A stretch of DNA of 61,872 nucleotides, taken from the NCBI RefSeq assembly GCF_002156385.1, contig NZ_MVJM01000006.1:5245-67116 (forward strand), read 5' to 3'. The translations under genes were made by a program, and so were the position numbers. Positions 20,998 to 29,895 of this stretch are shown piece after piece. Source of the DNA: Halalkalibacter urbisdiaboli (GTDB lineage Bacteria; Bacillota; Bacilli; Bacillales; Bacillaceae_D). Each line of letters starts with the position of its first letter. Positions within the stretch are counted from its first letter, which is position 1. The notes beneath the pieces are model-generated. The model saw nothing but the letters and a program-made list of their open reading frames with translations. It was not told the origin of the DNA and ran no database searches.

Positions 20998-21483
20998 TTA
21001 TCCTCGGCGCGCGCCACGACCACCACGCTTTGATTCCGTTTGACGTTTAATTGTTGATAAACGCTCTTCACTATCTTTTAAAAAGCGGCTCATTTTATCT
21101 TCAAATGAAACCACTGAACGGCCGCCACTATTTGTACCACGCGGTCCGCGATTACCACCTTGTGGACGTGGTGGGCGTTGAGCATGATTCGGACGAGCAG
21201 GTCGTTCAGGTCGAGCAGGTCGTTCTGATCCCGCTGGGCGTTCTGGACGGTCCTTTGCTTTACGAATGGACAAACCAATCTTTCCATCCTTCTCGACATT
21301 TACAACTTTAACTAGGACCTCATCTCCAACCTTGAGAAACTCGTTAATATCCTTAACATAATTATCAGCTACTTCGCTGATGTGGACAAGGCCTGTAGAA
21401 CCACCCGGCAGTTCCACGAATGCTCCAAAATTAGTGATACCTGTAACCTTACCCTGTAACTTGCTGCCTGCTTCGATTGACAT
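20998..21483 (-). CDS. yabR: S1-domain RNA-binding protein (YabR)
   Basis: 161-residue protein with one S1 domain at residues 1-76 (GKVTGITNFGAFVELPGG and GLVHISEVA are diagnostic). A low-complexity Arg/Pro/Gly-rich stretch (78-125) and a short basic tail follow. Such proteins bind RNA and some associate with ribosomes; the B. subtilis homologue is uncharacterised (general stress protein 13-like). The RP-rich linker is longer and more repetitive (ERPAGSERPARPERPARP) than I expect. It follows divIC. Confidence 0.92.
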   Translation of the reverse strand: MSIEAGSKLQGKVTGITNFGAFVELPGGSTGLVHISEVADNYVKDINEFLKVGDEVLVKVVNVEKDGKIGLSIRKAKDRPERPAGSERPARPERPARPNHAQRPPRPQGGNRGPRGTNSGGRSVVSFEDKMSRFLKDSEERLSTIKRQTESKRGGRGARRG

Positions 21484-21571
21484 GAAAAAATAGATCCTCC
21501 TTAAGAAATCTGTAAAATGTTCCTTTGTAATATATTATAACTGAACGAAAAATTTGGTGTCAATCTGATGA

Positions 21572-21940
21572 TTATTCTGGTAATTTAAAAAGTGTTTCAC
21601 CCGGCTTGGACAAGTAATAATCTCGCCTTGCAATTTCAGCAATATATTCCAAGTTATTATAATTCTCAATTTCCTGTTCGAGATTTTCTTGCTCTAACTC
21701 AAGTGTCTCCAGCTGATTTTGAAGAGCCACTCTCTTCTGTTCCTTCTCCTCAATCGTATTAGCTTGGGCATAAATTGTCACAAAAGCGATACAAAAAAGA
21801 CTAAGACTAAGAATACCCAAAAGCGTTAGGCGACGGATTAATCCTCGTCTTTTTCTAGATTGCGTCTCCATTTCCATCTCTAGTTGTTGCTTATAGGTCG
21901 TATCCATTTCCTTTACCATGGAAGAACGTTTTGTGACCAT
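21572..21940 (-). CDS. divIC: Septum formation initiator DivIC
   Basis: Bitopic division protein that works with DivIB and FtsL at the septum. The product (122 residues from ATG 21940) has a basic cytoplasmic N-terminus, one membrane helix (about 38-60), a coiled coil rich in Glu/Leu/Gln (about 63-95) and the conserved end EIARRDYYLSKPGE. A GTG at 21949 is also in frame, but the AAGGGG Shine-Dalgarno sits 8 nt before ATG 21940. It lies 12 bp after yabQ. Confidence 0.93.
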   Translation of the reverse strand: MVTKRSSMVKEMDTTYKQQLEMEMETQSRKRRGLIRRLTLLGILSLSLFCIAFVTIYAQANTIEEKEQKRVALQNQLETLELEQENLEQEIENYNNLEYIAEIARRDYYLSKPGETLFKLPE

Positions 21941-21952
21941 TCTTATCACCCC

Positions 21953-22534
21953 TTACTCCTTCTTTTTCCTCACTGATTCTATTATTCCTTTAACTTTTTT
22001 AAATAGAGGTTGATACCTATTTACGACTTTATCTAGCCTCGTGAGTCGATAGATTAGTAGAAGGAACCATTTAATTGGTTTCCAAAAAAGGCGTAATATC
22101 CATAAACTAACCGCTAGAAGAGCTGACAATATCATAATACATAAGGAATAAAGGAGTTGCAATACGTACTTAATCGGTTGATAAAGTAAAACGATAAATA
22201 ATCTCTTTACAAATTTGTAAAAGCCAATCGAAAATTGAATCATTCGGTCTAAAAAAAGTTGAAAATAACTTCGAAATATTGCTTGATAAGCCGCATAACC
22301 ACATAATAGCGCTAAAAATATATAAAAGCGAATTTCTCCATTATTTATTTTTAAAAGGACATAAAATACCACCAATCCTTGAACAATCCAAAATAGTATA
22401 TCATTCAAGGCTACAAGCAAGTGGAAGGAAGGTCTTTTTTTCGAGAAGCGACCGTATGTATCAATAGCTGCTCCGAGCCATATTCCCATTGCAGCCATTG
22501 ATAACATCGTATAAAGTTGAATACTTAAACTCAC
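21953..22534 (-). CDS. yabQ: Spore cortex protein YabQ
   Basis: 193-residue membrane protein with about four or five hydrophobic segments in the first 150 residues and a basic C-terminal tail. B. subtilis YabQ is a mother-cell membrane protein needed for cortex formation. The start overlaps the yabP stop by 4 bp (ATGA), so the two are translationally coupled. Identification rests on gene order and membrane profile more than on sharp motifs. Confidence 0.88.
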   Translation of the reverse strand: MSLSIQLYTMLSMAAMGIWLGAAIDTYGRFSKKRPSFHLLVALNDILFWIVQGLVVFYVLLKINNGEIRFYIFLALLCGYAAYQAIFRSYFQLFLDRMIQFSIGFYKFVKRLFIVLLYQPIKYVLQLLYSLCIMILSALLAVSLWILRLFWKPIKWFLLLIYRLTRLDKVVNRYQPLFKKVKGIIESVRKKKE

Positions 22535-22842
22535 TTGAACAACTTCCCAAAGAATCCTTTAGTTTTATCTTGTTGGTTTTGATCTAAATAAACAAAGTCA
22601 TATATCTTCCCTTCGATTGAAACTAGACCCTGTTCCACATTTAAATTTTTCATGTGTAGATTTTGTCCTCGAATGGAGAGAAAACCCATGACGGTCTCCA
22701 ATAAAAACTCTTCATTATCAAAACTTTCAACCTGCTTAACGCCAGTAATATCAAGCTGTTTTCTGCCTCTCATTGTTACATCATGATCATTGTTCTGCCG
22801 CTCGCGTCCCATTGGTGTTCCAAATTCGTAGTCCATGTTCAT
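22531..22842 (-). CDS. yabP: Sporulation protein YabP
   Basis: 103-residue YabP/YqfC-family protein. The core MRGRKQLDITGVKQVESFDN leads into LETVMGFLSIRG and SIEGKIYDFVYLD. It acts in the mother cell during spore coat or cortex assembly in B. subtilis. AGGAGGAGGA precedes two alternative ATGs two codons apart (22842 and 22836); spacing favours the second. A terminator upstream (22920-22952) implies its own, probably sigma-E, promoter, which I could not define with confidence. Confidence 0.9.
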   Translation of the reverse strand: MNMDYEFGTPMGRERQNNDHDVTMRGRKQLDITGVKQVESFDNEEFLLETVMGFLSIRGQNLHMKNLNVEQGLVSIEGKIYDFVYLDQNQQDKTKGFFGKLFK

Positions 22843-22919
22843 TCCTCCTCCTGTGCTTTATTTCATGTTTATGAAACGTTTGAAGGAAATAGAACAAGCT
22901 TAAAATCAGCTTACGTAGA

Positions 22920-22952
22920 CAAAAAAATTCCCAACCTAATTTGTTGGGAATT
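22920..22952 (-). terminator. Terminator after rqcP
   Basis: Perfect 10-bp stem AATTCCCAAC / GTTGGGAATT with a 7-nt loop followed by T on the minus strand, 12 nt after the rqcP stop. Confidence 0.83.
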
Positions 22953-22963
22953 TAATAAATCAA

Positions 22964-23236
22964 TTAGTATTCTTCACTTTGACTCATTTTCTCCTCTTTT
23001 ACAATCGTATACATCATGGCCGCCTCTTCTTTTCGGCTCATTTCTTTTACTTCATTAATTTTTACGGTTACAAGCTTTTGACCGAACCGCACAATAAGTT
23101 CATCACCTGGTTTCACATTAGAACCCGCTTTGGCTACTTGGCCATTAATTGTAATTCTTCCTTGATCGCAAACTTCCTTTGCTAGCGTCCGTCTTTTAAT
23201 TAACCTTGATACTTTCAAAAATTTATCTAATCTCAT
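22964..23236 (-). CDS. rqcP: S4-domain ribosome quality-control protein RqcP
   Basis: 90-residue protein with an N-terminal S4 RNA-binding fold (MRLDKFLKVSRLIKRRTLAK, residues 1-20). In Bacillus RqcP (formerly YabO or Hsp15-like) helps RqcH add alanine tails to stalled nascent chains on 50S subunits. It lies 13 bp after yabN and probably shares a transcript with it, ending at the adjacent terminator. Confidence 0.93.
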   Translation of the reverse strand: MRLDKFLKVSRLIKRRTLAKEVCDQGRITINGQVAKAGSNVKPGDELIVRFGQKLVTVKINEVKEMSRKEEAAMMYTIVKEEKMSQSEEY

Positions 23237-23249
23237 TTAACGTTCCTCC

Positions 23250-24710
23250 TCATTTAAAAAACGCTTTGCTTTGCTCCCACTTTTCATCAAGCTTATCTAA
23301 CGTCAAATCAGCCATTTGTTTCCCTTCAGCCCAAACATCCTTTTCGATATATTGAAAACGCTTTTTAAATTTCTGATTTGTTGAGTGTAATGCTTCCTCC
23401 GGATCAAGTTTGTAAAATCTCGCCAGATTTACGATAACAAATAAAATATCTCCCAATTCCTTCAGCATCTTTTCTCGGTCATTCTGCTTTACTTCCATCA
23501 TAAACTCCCCAAGCTCCTCCTGAAGCTTCATCCACATTGGAGCAGCATCATCCCAGTCAAAACCAACTTTACCCGCTTTTTTCTGTAATTCAAATGCAGC
23601 CATTAACGCCGGTAGCCCTACTGGAATTGAATCTAACTGCGACTTCTGTTCTTCTACACCCTTTTCCTGCTTCTTCATTTCCTCCCAATTAGCAAGAACC
23701 TCATCTGCATCGTTTGCAGTTAAATCACCAAACACATGAGGATGTCGCCGTATCATTTTTTCAGTAACGGCTCTAATAACGTCTTGAATCGAAAACCAGC
23801 CTTCGTCCTCGCCAATTTGTGCATGTAGCATCACCTGTAACAGGACATCCCCTAACTCTTCAACAAGATGCTCATCATCTTCCTCATCAATCGCTTCTAG
23901 AACTTCATAGGTCTCTTCAATTAAGTATTTTTTTAAAGATTTATGTGTCTGCTTCCGGTCCCATGGACATCCATTTGGACCTCTTAACGTAGCAATAACC
24001 TCTCGCAGTTGACTAAACTCCTCATAAAGAAGCATTTCTTCTCTAACTGGCGGCACGTACACAGCTGTTAAATTATTTAATGTAGCCACACGATCCAGCT
24101 CGTATAAAGGCACTCGCGTAATTTCTTCTTTTTGTGAACCTACTGCTGTTGCAATGACGACTTCATAGTCATCGGGTAGCCGTTCCATTAATGTCAGCTT
24201 AACCTCAGAAGCAATCATCGCATCGTACACCTGTACAATAATTTGATGATGACGTAATTCAAGCTCATCCCGCTTAAGTGCGGTGCCGTCGACAATTTGA
24301 CAGCCTTCGATAGGATCAATTTTCAAGGCCGTATACATCGCATCAAGAAAGCTTTGCCCCCCTAAAAAGGAAAGTTCAACATTTTGAGCTGGAGCGTGCT
24401 CAATCAATAACTGAATTGTCCGTTCAGCGACAAACGGGTGACCAGGAACAGCATACGTTAACGATTGCTGTTTCGCCTCAGCTAAAAGCCTTTCAACAAT
24501 CGCTTTATACACATCTTCAAATTGGTCATGCTCTGTATAGATATCATCGAACGAATGAAAGATCAATCCTTCATTCTTCAATTCATGAAGAACAGGATGA
24601 TCACTCGTTCGTACATAGAGATTCGGTTCCTTTTGAATATGTCGATATAAACCTAATGGCATTTGATTTAAATCCCCTGCCCCTAGACCTAACACATAAA
24701 TAGTATTCAT
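23250..24710 (-). CDS. mazG: Nucleotide pyrophosphohydrolase MazG with tetrapyrrole-methylase-like N-domain (YabN)
   Basis: House-cleaning NTP pyrophosphatase. The 486-residue fusion has an N-terminal SAM-dependent methylase-like domain (about 1-215; YVLGLGAGDLNQMP at the start) and two MazG domains. In the first, GCPWDRKQTHKSL is followed by EETYEVLEAI and ELGDVLLQVMLH with the metal-binding EExxE/ExxD pattern (about 243-300). The second lies at about 370-440 (ELGDILFVIVNLARF). The same fusion exists in B. subtilis. It is 10 bp after the flippase gene. Confidence 0.95.
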   Translation of the reverse strand: MNTIYVLGLGAGDLNQMPLGLYRHIQKEPNLYVRTSDHPVLHELKNEGLIFHSFDDIYTEHDQFEDVYKAIVERLLAEAKQQSLTYAVPGHPFVAERTIQLLIEHAPAQNVELSFLGGQSFLDAMYTALKIDPIEGCQIVDGTALKRDELELRHHQIIVQVYDAMIASEVKLTLMERLPDDYEVVIATAVGSQKEEITRVPLYELDRVATLNNLTAVYVPPVREEMLLYEEFSQLREVIATLRGPNGCPWDRKQTHKSLKKYLIEETYEVLEAIDEEDDEHLVEELGDVLLQVMLHAQIGEDEGWFSIQDVIRAVTEKMIRRHPHVFGDLTANDADEVLANWEEMKKQEKGVEEQKSQLDSIPVGLPALMAAFELQKKAGKVGFDWDDAAPMWMKLQEELGEFMMEVKQNDREKMLKELGDILFVIVNLARFYKLDPEEALHSTNQKFKKRFQYIEKDVWAEGKQMADLTLDKLDEKWEQSKAFFK

Positions 24711-24720
24711 AATTCACTCC

Positions 24721-26310
24721 TTATTTTCTTAAGATAAGGCGACGAAAACGGGAAAGCTTAGGAATCGCCGCAAATTCCGTTTCATCCAAAATATTAAAAC
24801 GAAGAAGACAAAGGAGTACGGTCAAACCTCCAATGGCAACCGTTGACAATGCCAACACGCTATCAGAAAAGCGGCTCGGTTGTTCAAGTTCAACAATGGT
24901 TCTCCAAACCCATGTTGTAATAAATAAGCAACCTAATGTTAGCAACACAGCTCGATAAGCAGTCAGTCTCATGAAAAGCTGTCCAGTTAATCGTTTAAGC
25001 ATGAAAAGTTGGATACTTACCATTACAGCAAATGAAAATACCGTCGCCATCGCTGCCCCTTTTGTGGCGAAGAGAGGAACAAATAAAACGTTGCCAACTA
25101 CTTTAATGACAAGTCCAATGAGCAACGTAACAGCGGGCAGATGCACATACCCGTAGCCTTGTAATATTGCTGATAGCGTAACATATAATGTACTCCCAAT
25201 AATAGCCCAAGATAAGATACTTAATACATCAGATCCTAATCGATCGGTAAAGAGCATATGATTAGTCGGTTCAATAATGACAAATAATCCAATCGTTGCT
25301 GCACCGCCCATTAGTAAGGTTAGCCTTAAAGCTAAATCATGATAACTGCGAGCTACTTGTAACCGTTTCTCTGTTACAGCTTTAGCTAAAAGCGGAACTA
25401 ACGTTAGCGAAAAGGTTGTTGTAACCACCATACCTAGTTGTAACAACGGTTGCCCACGGTCATAAACACCTTTTGCTTGAAACGCTGCCTCCTGCTCATA
25501 TCCATATACTAAAAGTAGTCTAATAAGGGAAAACACATCGATAAATTGAAATAATATAAAGACGAGTGCACTTAAACAAATAAACAAGCTTTGTTTAAAC
25601 ACATCAAAACTTTTTTGAACCAAAAGCGCCAGTGGAATCTTCTCTAATACAAACCATTCACGATAATTTTTAATGTTCCTTATGAAAAAAAACAACAACG
25701 CAACAGAGACAATTCCTCCAAGTAACGAACCGTAAGCTGCTCCTAAACCCGCACCGTATGCACCTAGTCCCATTTCAAGCAAGAGATACGCAAATAGCAA
25801 AATCGCACACACCCGTACAAGCTGTTCAATAAGGTGAGAAACAGCAGTCGGTTTCATATTCCCAAAACCTTGATAATAACCTCTCATACTACTAAGAAAT
25901 GGAAGTAATAGTAACGTTAAACTAACTGCTCTTAATGGCCCCGTAAGTTGAAGGTCACCTATCCATCTTGCTAAAAATGGAGCTCCTAAAAAGAGCAAAA
26001 CGGTTGAACCGAACGAGAACATGATTAGTCCATAGAAAGAAAGTGAAAAAAAGGTCTTAGCTCCTTCTTCATTTCCTTTGGCACGTTCTTCAGCTATGTA
26101 TTTTGAGATAATCACCGGAAACCCGTACATCGCTAAAATCATCACAAATCCATAAAACGGGTAGATTTGCTGATAAACATAATAACCGAGATCTCCCGCT
26201 ATATTTTGATAGGGGATACGATAACCGGCACTTAAAACTTTCGCAAATAGAGCAGTTAATGATAGCAGCATCGCACCCTTCCAAATTGATTGACCTTTGT
26301 CATTCTCCAA
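24721..26310 (-). CDS. yabM: SpoVB/MurJ-like polysaccharide flippase (YabM)
   Basis: 529-residue polytopic membrane protein of the MOP superfamily with about 14 predicted helices. The N-terminus (LSLTALFAKVLSAGYRIPYQ) and the internal SMRGYYQGFGNMKPTA are characteristic of SpoVB/YabM/YtgP lipid II or polysaccharide exporters. It occupies the yabM position next to mazG. The preceding chromosome neighbour, spoVT, is displaced about 3.6 kb by the ABC operon. SpoVB itself is a paralogue, so the exact substrate is uncertain. Confidence 0.92.
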   Translation of the reverse strand: MENDKGQSIWKGAMLLSLTALFAKVLSAGYRIPYQNIAGDLGYYVYQQIYPFYGFVMILAMYGFPVIISKYIAEERAKGNEEGAKTFFSLSFYGLIMFSFGSTVLLFLGAPFLARWIGDLQLTGPLRAVSLTLLLLPFLSSMRGYYQGFGNMKPTAVSHLIEQLVRVCAILLFAYLLLEMGLGAYGAGLGAAYGSLLGGIVSVALLFFFIRNIKNYREWFVLEKIPLALLVQKSFDVFKQSLFICLSALVFILFQFIDVFSLIRLLLVYGYEQEAAFQAKGVYDRGQPLLQLGMVVTTTFSLTLVPLLAKAVTEKRLQVARSYHDLALRLTLLMGGAATIGLFVIIEPTNHMLFTDRLGSDVLSILSWAIIGSTLYVTLSAILQGYGYVHLPAVTLLIGLVIKVVGNVLFVPLFATKGAAMATVFSFAVMVSIQLFMLKRLTGQLFMRLTAYRAVLLTLGCLFITTWVWRTIVELEQPSRFSDSVLALSTVAIGGLTVLLCLLRFNILDETEFAAIPKLSRFRRLILRK

Positions 26311-26337
26311 AACGGTTCCCCCTTAAACTCTACCCAT

Positions 26338-26366
26338 ATCATACTCAATTCTACAACCGTAGCCAA
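26338..26366 (-). promoter_or_regulatory. Possible yabM-mazG-rqcP promoter
   Basis: Minus strand: TTGGCT (26366-26361), 17-bp spacer, TATGAT (26343-26338), 27 nt before yabM. It lies back to back with the ABC operon promoter at 26396-26424, so the two form a divergent pair. Confidence 0.5.
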
Positions 26367-26395
26367 GTCATACCCCATTTACTGTAAAGCAATCA

Positions 26396-26424
26396 TTAAC
26401 AAAATTAGAACAATTTTTTATAAT
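26396..26424 (+). promoter_or_regulatory. Promoter of the ABC transporter operon
   Basis: Plus strand: -35 TTAACA (26396-26401), exact 17-bp spacer, -10 TATAAT (26419-26424). Transcription would start near 26431, giving a leader of about 230 nt before the binding-protein gene. Confidence 0.75.
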
Positions 26425-26486
26425 TCACTTTATGTTCTCTTTACATTTCATCGGTAAAATTTGGCTTGTACAAGTGAAAAAAGTTG

Positions 26487-26598
26487 ATTTTCTGAGGGTT
26501 GAGAAAATGAGCAAACCGTCGGACTCACTCGATAAAGGGTTAACACTGGAAAAAACGTGCCTGATTTCTCGAGTGTCCTGTTTCGGTTTGCTCTTTTC
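26487..26598 (+). promoter_or_regulatory. Structured leader with terminator-like hairpin (candidate attenuator)
   Basis: Between promoter and gene there are two adjacent hairpins. The first is ATTTTCT / AGAAAAT (26487-26493 with 26502-26508). The second is long: GAGCAAACCG (26509-26518) with CGGTTTGCTC (26584-26593), an inner CACTCGA / TCGAGTG pairing (26526-26532 with 26569-26575), and TTTTCT directly after it. A stem ending in U-rich RNA upstream of the coding region looks like an intrinsic terminator that must be read through. GlpP- or BglG-type antitermination is possible but not shown. Nothing else in 26425-26661 is recognisable except GGAGAG before the start. Confidence 0.65.
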
Positions 26599-26661
26599 TA
26601 TGAATTTGCAACTTCCTAATTTCAACATCCCTCACTATCAAAAATAAGGAGAGAACACACT

Positions 26662-28011
26662 ATGGGAAAAAGCAGACTATTATTCATGATGTTATTAATG
26701 CTAGTCCATGTCTTATTTGCATGTTCCACTTCACAAGAAGAGACCTCAAGTCAAGGTACTTCTAATCCTGAGGGAATGGCGAAAGCGGAAATAGAAAATA
26801 AGGATGAACAAATTGAGCTTGAATTTTATTATCCAATTGCCGTCGGTGGTCCATTAACAGAAGTAATCGAAAAGTTAGCCGCTGACTTTCATGCTGAACA
26901 CCCTAACATTAAAGTGAATCCTATCTATACAGGAAGCTATGAAGATACCATGATAAAAACACAAACGGCCGTTCAAGGAGGCAATGCCCCAGATATTGCT
27001 GTGCTTCTTTCAACTGAGTTATTTACATTAAAAGAGATGGGCGCTATTGTTCCTCTTGATGAATTTATTACGGAAGCTGGTGGAGACGACTACATAAATC
27101 GTTTTTACCCCGCTTTTTTAGAAAATGCTCAGGCAGAAGGTAGCACGTGGAGTATTCCCTTCCAACGCAGTACAATTGTACTCTACTACAATAAAGAAGC
27201 ATTTGAAGCTGCTGGGCTCGATCCGGAACAACCTCCAAAAGATTGGGACGAGCTTATTTCTTATTCCAAACAATTGAAGGAGGCTGGCGTGACCGATTGG
27301 GGAGTTGAAATTCCGACATCAGGATTTCCTTATTGGTTATTTCAGGCTTTTGCCTTACAAAATGGGGAAAATTTAATGAATGGTGACGGTACAGAAGTTT
27401 ATTTTAACAATCCCGGAAATATTGAAGCTGCTCAACTATGGGTTGATTTAGCAAATAAATATGAGGTCATGCCAAAGGGGGTTATTGATTGGGCAACGGT
27501 GCCTTCTGATTTTATCGAACAGAAAACTGCGATGATTTATCATACTACCGGAAACTTAACAAATATCGCTAATAATGCTGGATTTGATTTTGGTGTCGCC
27601 TACCTACCTGCAAGTAAGCAGTTCGGTTCGCCTACCGGGGGTGGTAACTTCTATTTATTTGAAGATACAGATCCTAAAAAACGACAGGCAGCTTGGGAGT
27701 TTATTCACTGGGCAACCCAACCTGAACAGGCTGCCCAGTGGAGCATGGATACTGGATATGTCGCTGTGACTGCAGATGCTTATGAAACCGAACGGTTGCA
27801 AAAGTATACAGCAACTTTCCCTCAAGCAACGGTAGCCCGCGACCAATTAGAGTTTGCTTCTGCCGAATTATCAACCTATCAAAACGGTAAAGTGTATAAA
27901 GCCATTAATGACCATTTACAAGCGATTATAACAGGCGAAGAATCACCGGAAGATGGACTTAAAGCTGCACAAGAAGAAGCCGACCGGATTTTAGCTCCTT
28001 ATAACAACTGA
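26662..28011 (+). CDS. ABC transporter solute-binding lipoprotein (UgpB-like)
   Basis: Extracellular solute-binding protein of family 1, 449 residues. A type II signal peptide ends in LFAC (lipid-attached Cys21), then a Ser/Glu-rich linker leads to YYPIAVGGPLTEVIEKL and GGNAPDIAVL, which resemble the glycerol-3-phosphate binder UgpB; maltodextrin and other sugar binders are alternatives. It is the first gene of a plus-strand operon inserted between spoVT and yabM, opposite to nearly all neighbours. No ATPase subunit is encoded here, so a shared MsmK/UgpC-type ATPase elsewhere would be needed. Confidence 0.9.
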   Translation: MGKSRLLFMMLLMLVHVLFACSTSQEETSSQGTSNPEGMAKAEIENKDEQIELEFYYPIAVGGPLTEVIEKLAADFHAEHPNIKVNPIYTGSYEDTMIKTQTAVQGGNAPDIAVLLSTELFTLKEMGAIVPLDEFITEAGGDDYINRFYPAFLENAQAEGSTWSIPFQRSTIVLYYNKEAFEAAGLDPEQPPKDWDELISYSKQLKEAGVTDWGVEIPTSGFPYWLFQAFALQNGENLMNGDGTEVYFNNPGNIEAAQLWVDLANKYEVMPKGVIDWATVPSDFIEQKTAMIYHTTGNLTNIANNAGFDFGVAYLPASKQFGSPTGGGNFYLFEDTDPKKRQAAWEFIHWATQPEQAAQWSMDTGYVAVTADAYETERLQKYTATFPQATVARDQLEFASAELSTYQNGKVYKAINDHLQAIITGEESPEDGLKAAQEEADRILAPYNN

Positions 28012-28029
28012 TGAGAGAGGCGGGGAACT

Positions 28030-28965
28030 ATGGAGAATGTAACCGAAATAAGTATAGAAAAGAAACGTCAGACAAGGATAAGCGTTCTGTCACGTTCTTT
28101 GAAAACAAATATGTATGCATGGCTACTTCTCCTTCCTTCCCTCATTTTTTTGGGACTGTTTACATTATATCCAATTGCGCAAACAATCTATGTTAGTTTT
28201 TTCCAAGGTGGTCTTGGGGCGACAGAGCGGTTTTTTATTGGATTGCAAAATTATCAACAGTTACAAAATGATGAAGTGTTTTGGAAGGTTATCAAAAACA
28301 CATGCTGGTTTGCAATCGGAACTGTACCGACTAGTATTATCATTGCTTTAGGAATGGCCCTCTTTGTGAATAAAGCTCTTATCGGCAATACCTGGCTTCG
28401 AGCGATGTTTTTTTATCCAACAATTATCCCAATGATCGCTGTAGCGAATATTTGGCTATTCATTTATACACCTGATTACGGTTTGCTAGCCCAGCTATTA
28501 CAGTCGTTTGGTTTTCCTCAAATAAACTTGCTAGGCCAGTCATCGACGGTTCTACTAGCGATGATGATCATAGCAATATGGAAAGAAGCCGGCTTGATTA
28601 TGATATTTTATTTAGCTGGCCTACAAAACATTTCCAAGGAGCTTTATGAATCTGCCAAAATGGACGGGGCTTCAAGCTGGCAAGCTTTTGTTAATATTAC
28701 ATTTCCACTACTAATGCCGACAACGATGTTTGTGTTTATTATTACTTTTACGAATATGTTCAAACTTGTCGACCACATCGTCATTATGACTCAGGGTGGC
28801 CCAAATAATTCAAGTAATCTATTGCTCTATTATATTTACGAGACTGCCTTTAAATTCTGGGATCAAGGAATGGCAGCTGTACTAACAGTAGTCTTATTGA
28901 CGATTTTAGTTGTTTTAACAGCCGTTTACTTCTTTGTAGTTGATAAAAAAGTTCATTACAGTTAG
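28030..28965 (+). CDS. ABC sugar/glycerol-phosphate permease, MalF/UgpA type
   Basis: 311-residue inner-membrane permease with six predicted helices. The EAA loop ELYESAKMDGASSWQAF (about 207-223) followed by FVNITFPLLMP contacts the ATPase. Family members with this profile import sugars or glycerol-3-phosphate. It begins 18 bp after the binding-protein gene and 12 bp before the second permease. The mildly basic N-terminal 30 residues are cytosolic. Confidence 0.92.
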   Translation: MENVTEISIEKKRQTRISVLSRSLKTNMYAWLLLLPSLIFLGLFTLYPIAQTIYVSFFQGGLGATERFFIGLQNYQQLQNDEVFWKVIKNTCWFAIGTVPTSIIIALGMALFVNKALIGNTWLRAMFFYPTIIPMIAVANIWLFIYTPDYGLLAQLLQSFGFPQINLLGQSSTVLLAMMIIAIWKEAGLIMIFYLAGLQNISKELYESAKMDGASSWQAFVNITFPLLMPTTMFVFIITFTNMFKLVDHIVIMTQGGPNNSSNLLLYYIYETAFKFWDQGMAAVLTVVLLTILVVLTAVYFFVVDKKVHYS

Positions 28966-28977
28966 GAGGATTTCCTC

Positions 28978-29778
28978 ATGAAAAGACTTATTCATATTGG
29001 AATGATTACACTAGGGATTTTATGGGGGATTCCTTTAGTTTGGGCCTTTGTAACGGCGTTTCGCCCCAGAAACCTCGCAACCTCTAGTGATTTCCCTCTT
29101 ACGTTTACAACCGATAACTTCATACATGTTTGGAATGCTGTACCATTTGGCCAATATTATCTTAATACACTCTTTATCGTTATCGGAATTCTTATTATAC
29201 AAATGATTACTATTACGCTAGCTGCCTATGCCTTTGCGCGAATGAATTTCATCGGGAAAAATGTACTCTTTATCCTTATTCTTCTTCAACTGATGGTACC
29301 AGCGGAAATTTTGATCTTTCCAAACTATAATATTTTAAACGATTTATCTTTATTGGATTCGAAGCTTGGCATCATGATTCCTTACTTCGCCTCCGCATTT
29401 GGCATTTTTCTTTTACGTCAAACATTTAAAGTCATTCCAATTGAACTTGAGGAGGCTGCCAAACTTGAGGGCAGTAATTTACTTCAAATTATTTGGAGAA
29501 TCTATGTTCCGCTTGCAAAACCAACATATATTGCCTTTGGTTTAGTTTCAGTTAGTCATCATTGGAATAACTTCCTATGGCCTTTAATTGTCGCAAATTC
29601 CGTTGAAAACCGCCCGCTTACGGTCGGGCTAGCCATTTTTGCACAATCATTCGAAACCGGTGCACAATGGGCTGAGGTGACAGCGGCAACTATAATGGTC
29701 ATGCTCCCACTGTTACTCGCCTTCTTTATCTTCCAAAGACAATTTATCGAAAGCTTCATGCAATCCGGGATTAAATAA
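28978..29778 (+). CDS. ABC sugar/glycerol-phosphate permease, MalG/UgpE type
   Basis: 266-residue permease with six helices. The EAA loop IELEEAAKLEGSNLLQI (about 155-171) is clear, and the N-terminus GILWGIPLVWAFVTAFRP matches the UgpE/AraQ branch. AGGAGG lies 9 nt before the ATG. It pairs with the upstream permease to form the membrane channel, and it is the last gene of the operon. Confidence 0.92.
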   Translation: MKRLIHIGMITLGILWGIPLVWAFVTAFRPRNLATSSDFPLTFTTDNFIHVWNAVPFGQYYLNTLFIVIGILIIQMITITLAAYAFARMNFIGKNVLFILILLQLMVPAEILIFPNYNILNDLSLLDSKLGIMIPYFASAFGIFLLRQTFKVIPIELEEAAKLEGSNLLQIIWRIYVPLAKPTYIAFGLVSVSHHWNNFLWPLIVANSVENRPLTVGLAIFAQSFETGAQWAEVTAATIMVMLPLLLAFFIFQRQFIESFMQSGIK

Positions 29779-29798
29779 AAGCAGCATTGCCGCTTTTT
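29777..29798 (+). terminator. Terminator of the ABC operon
   Basis: Short stem AAAGCAGC / GCCGCTTT with a 3-nt loop and a following T-run overlaps the permease stop codon. The stretch 29799-29895 also holds an unexplained GCGAACC / GGTTCGC inverted repeat (29823-29851). Confidence 0.55.
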
Positions 29799-29895
29799 AG
29801 GAAGCAACTTCTCATGTCTGAAGGCGAACCTTTGCGCTCCTCTTTGGTTCGCTGTACAGCGTGCGTAGTCATTGCTCTCTTTGGAATTCCTCCAC

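Noticed and set aside
26432-26647. 71-codon frame in the ABC operon leader
   Set aside because: It covers the nested hairpins and lacks an RBS; the structure explains this stretch better.
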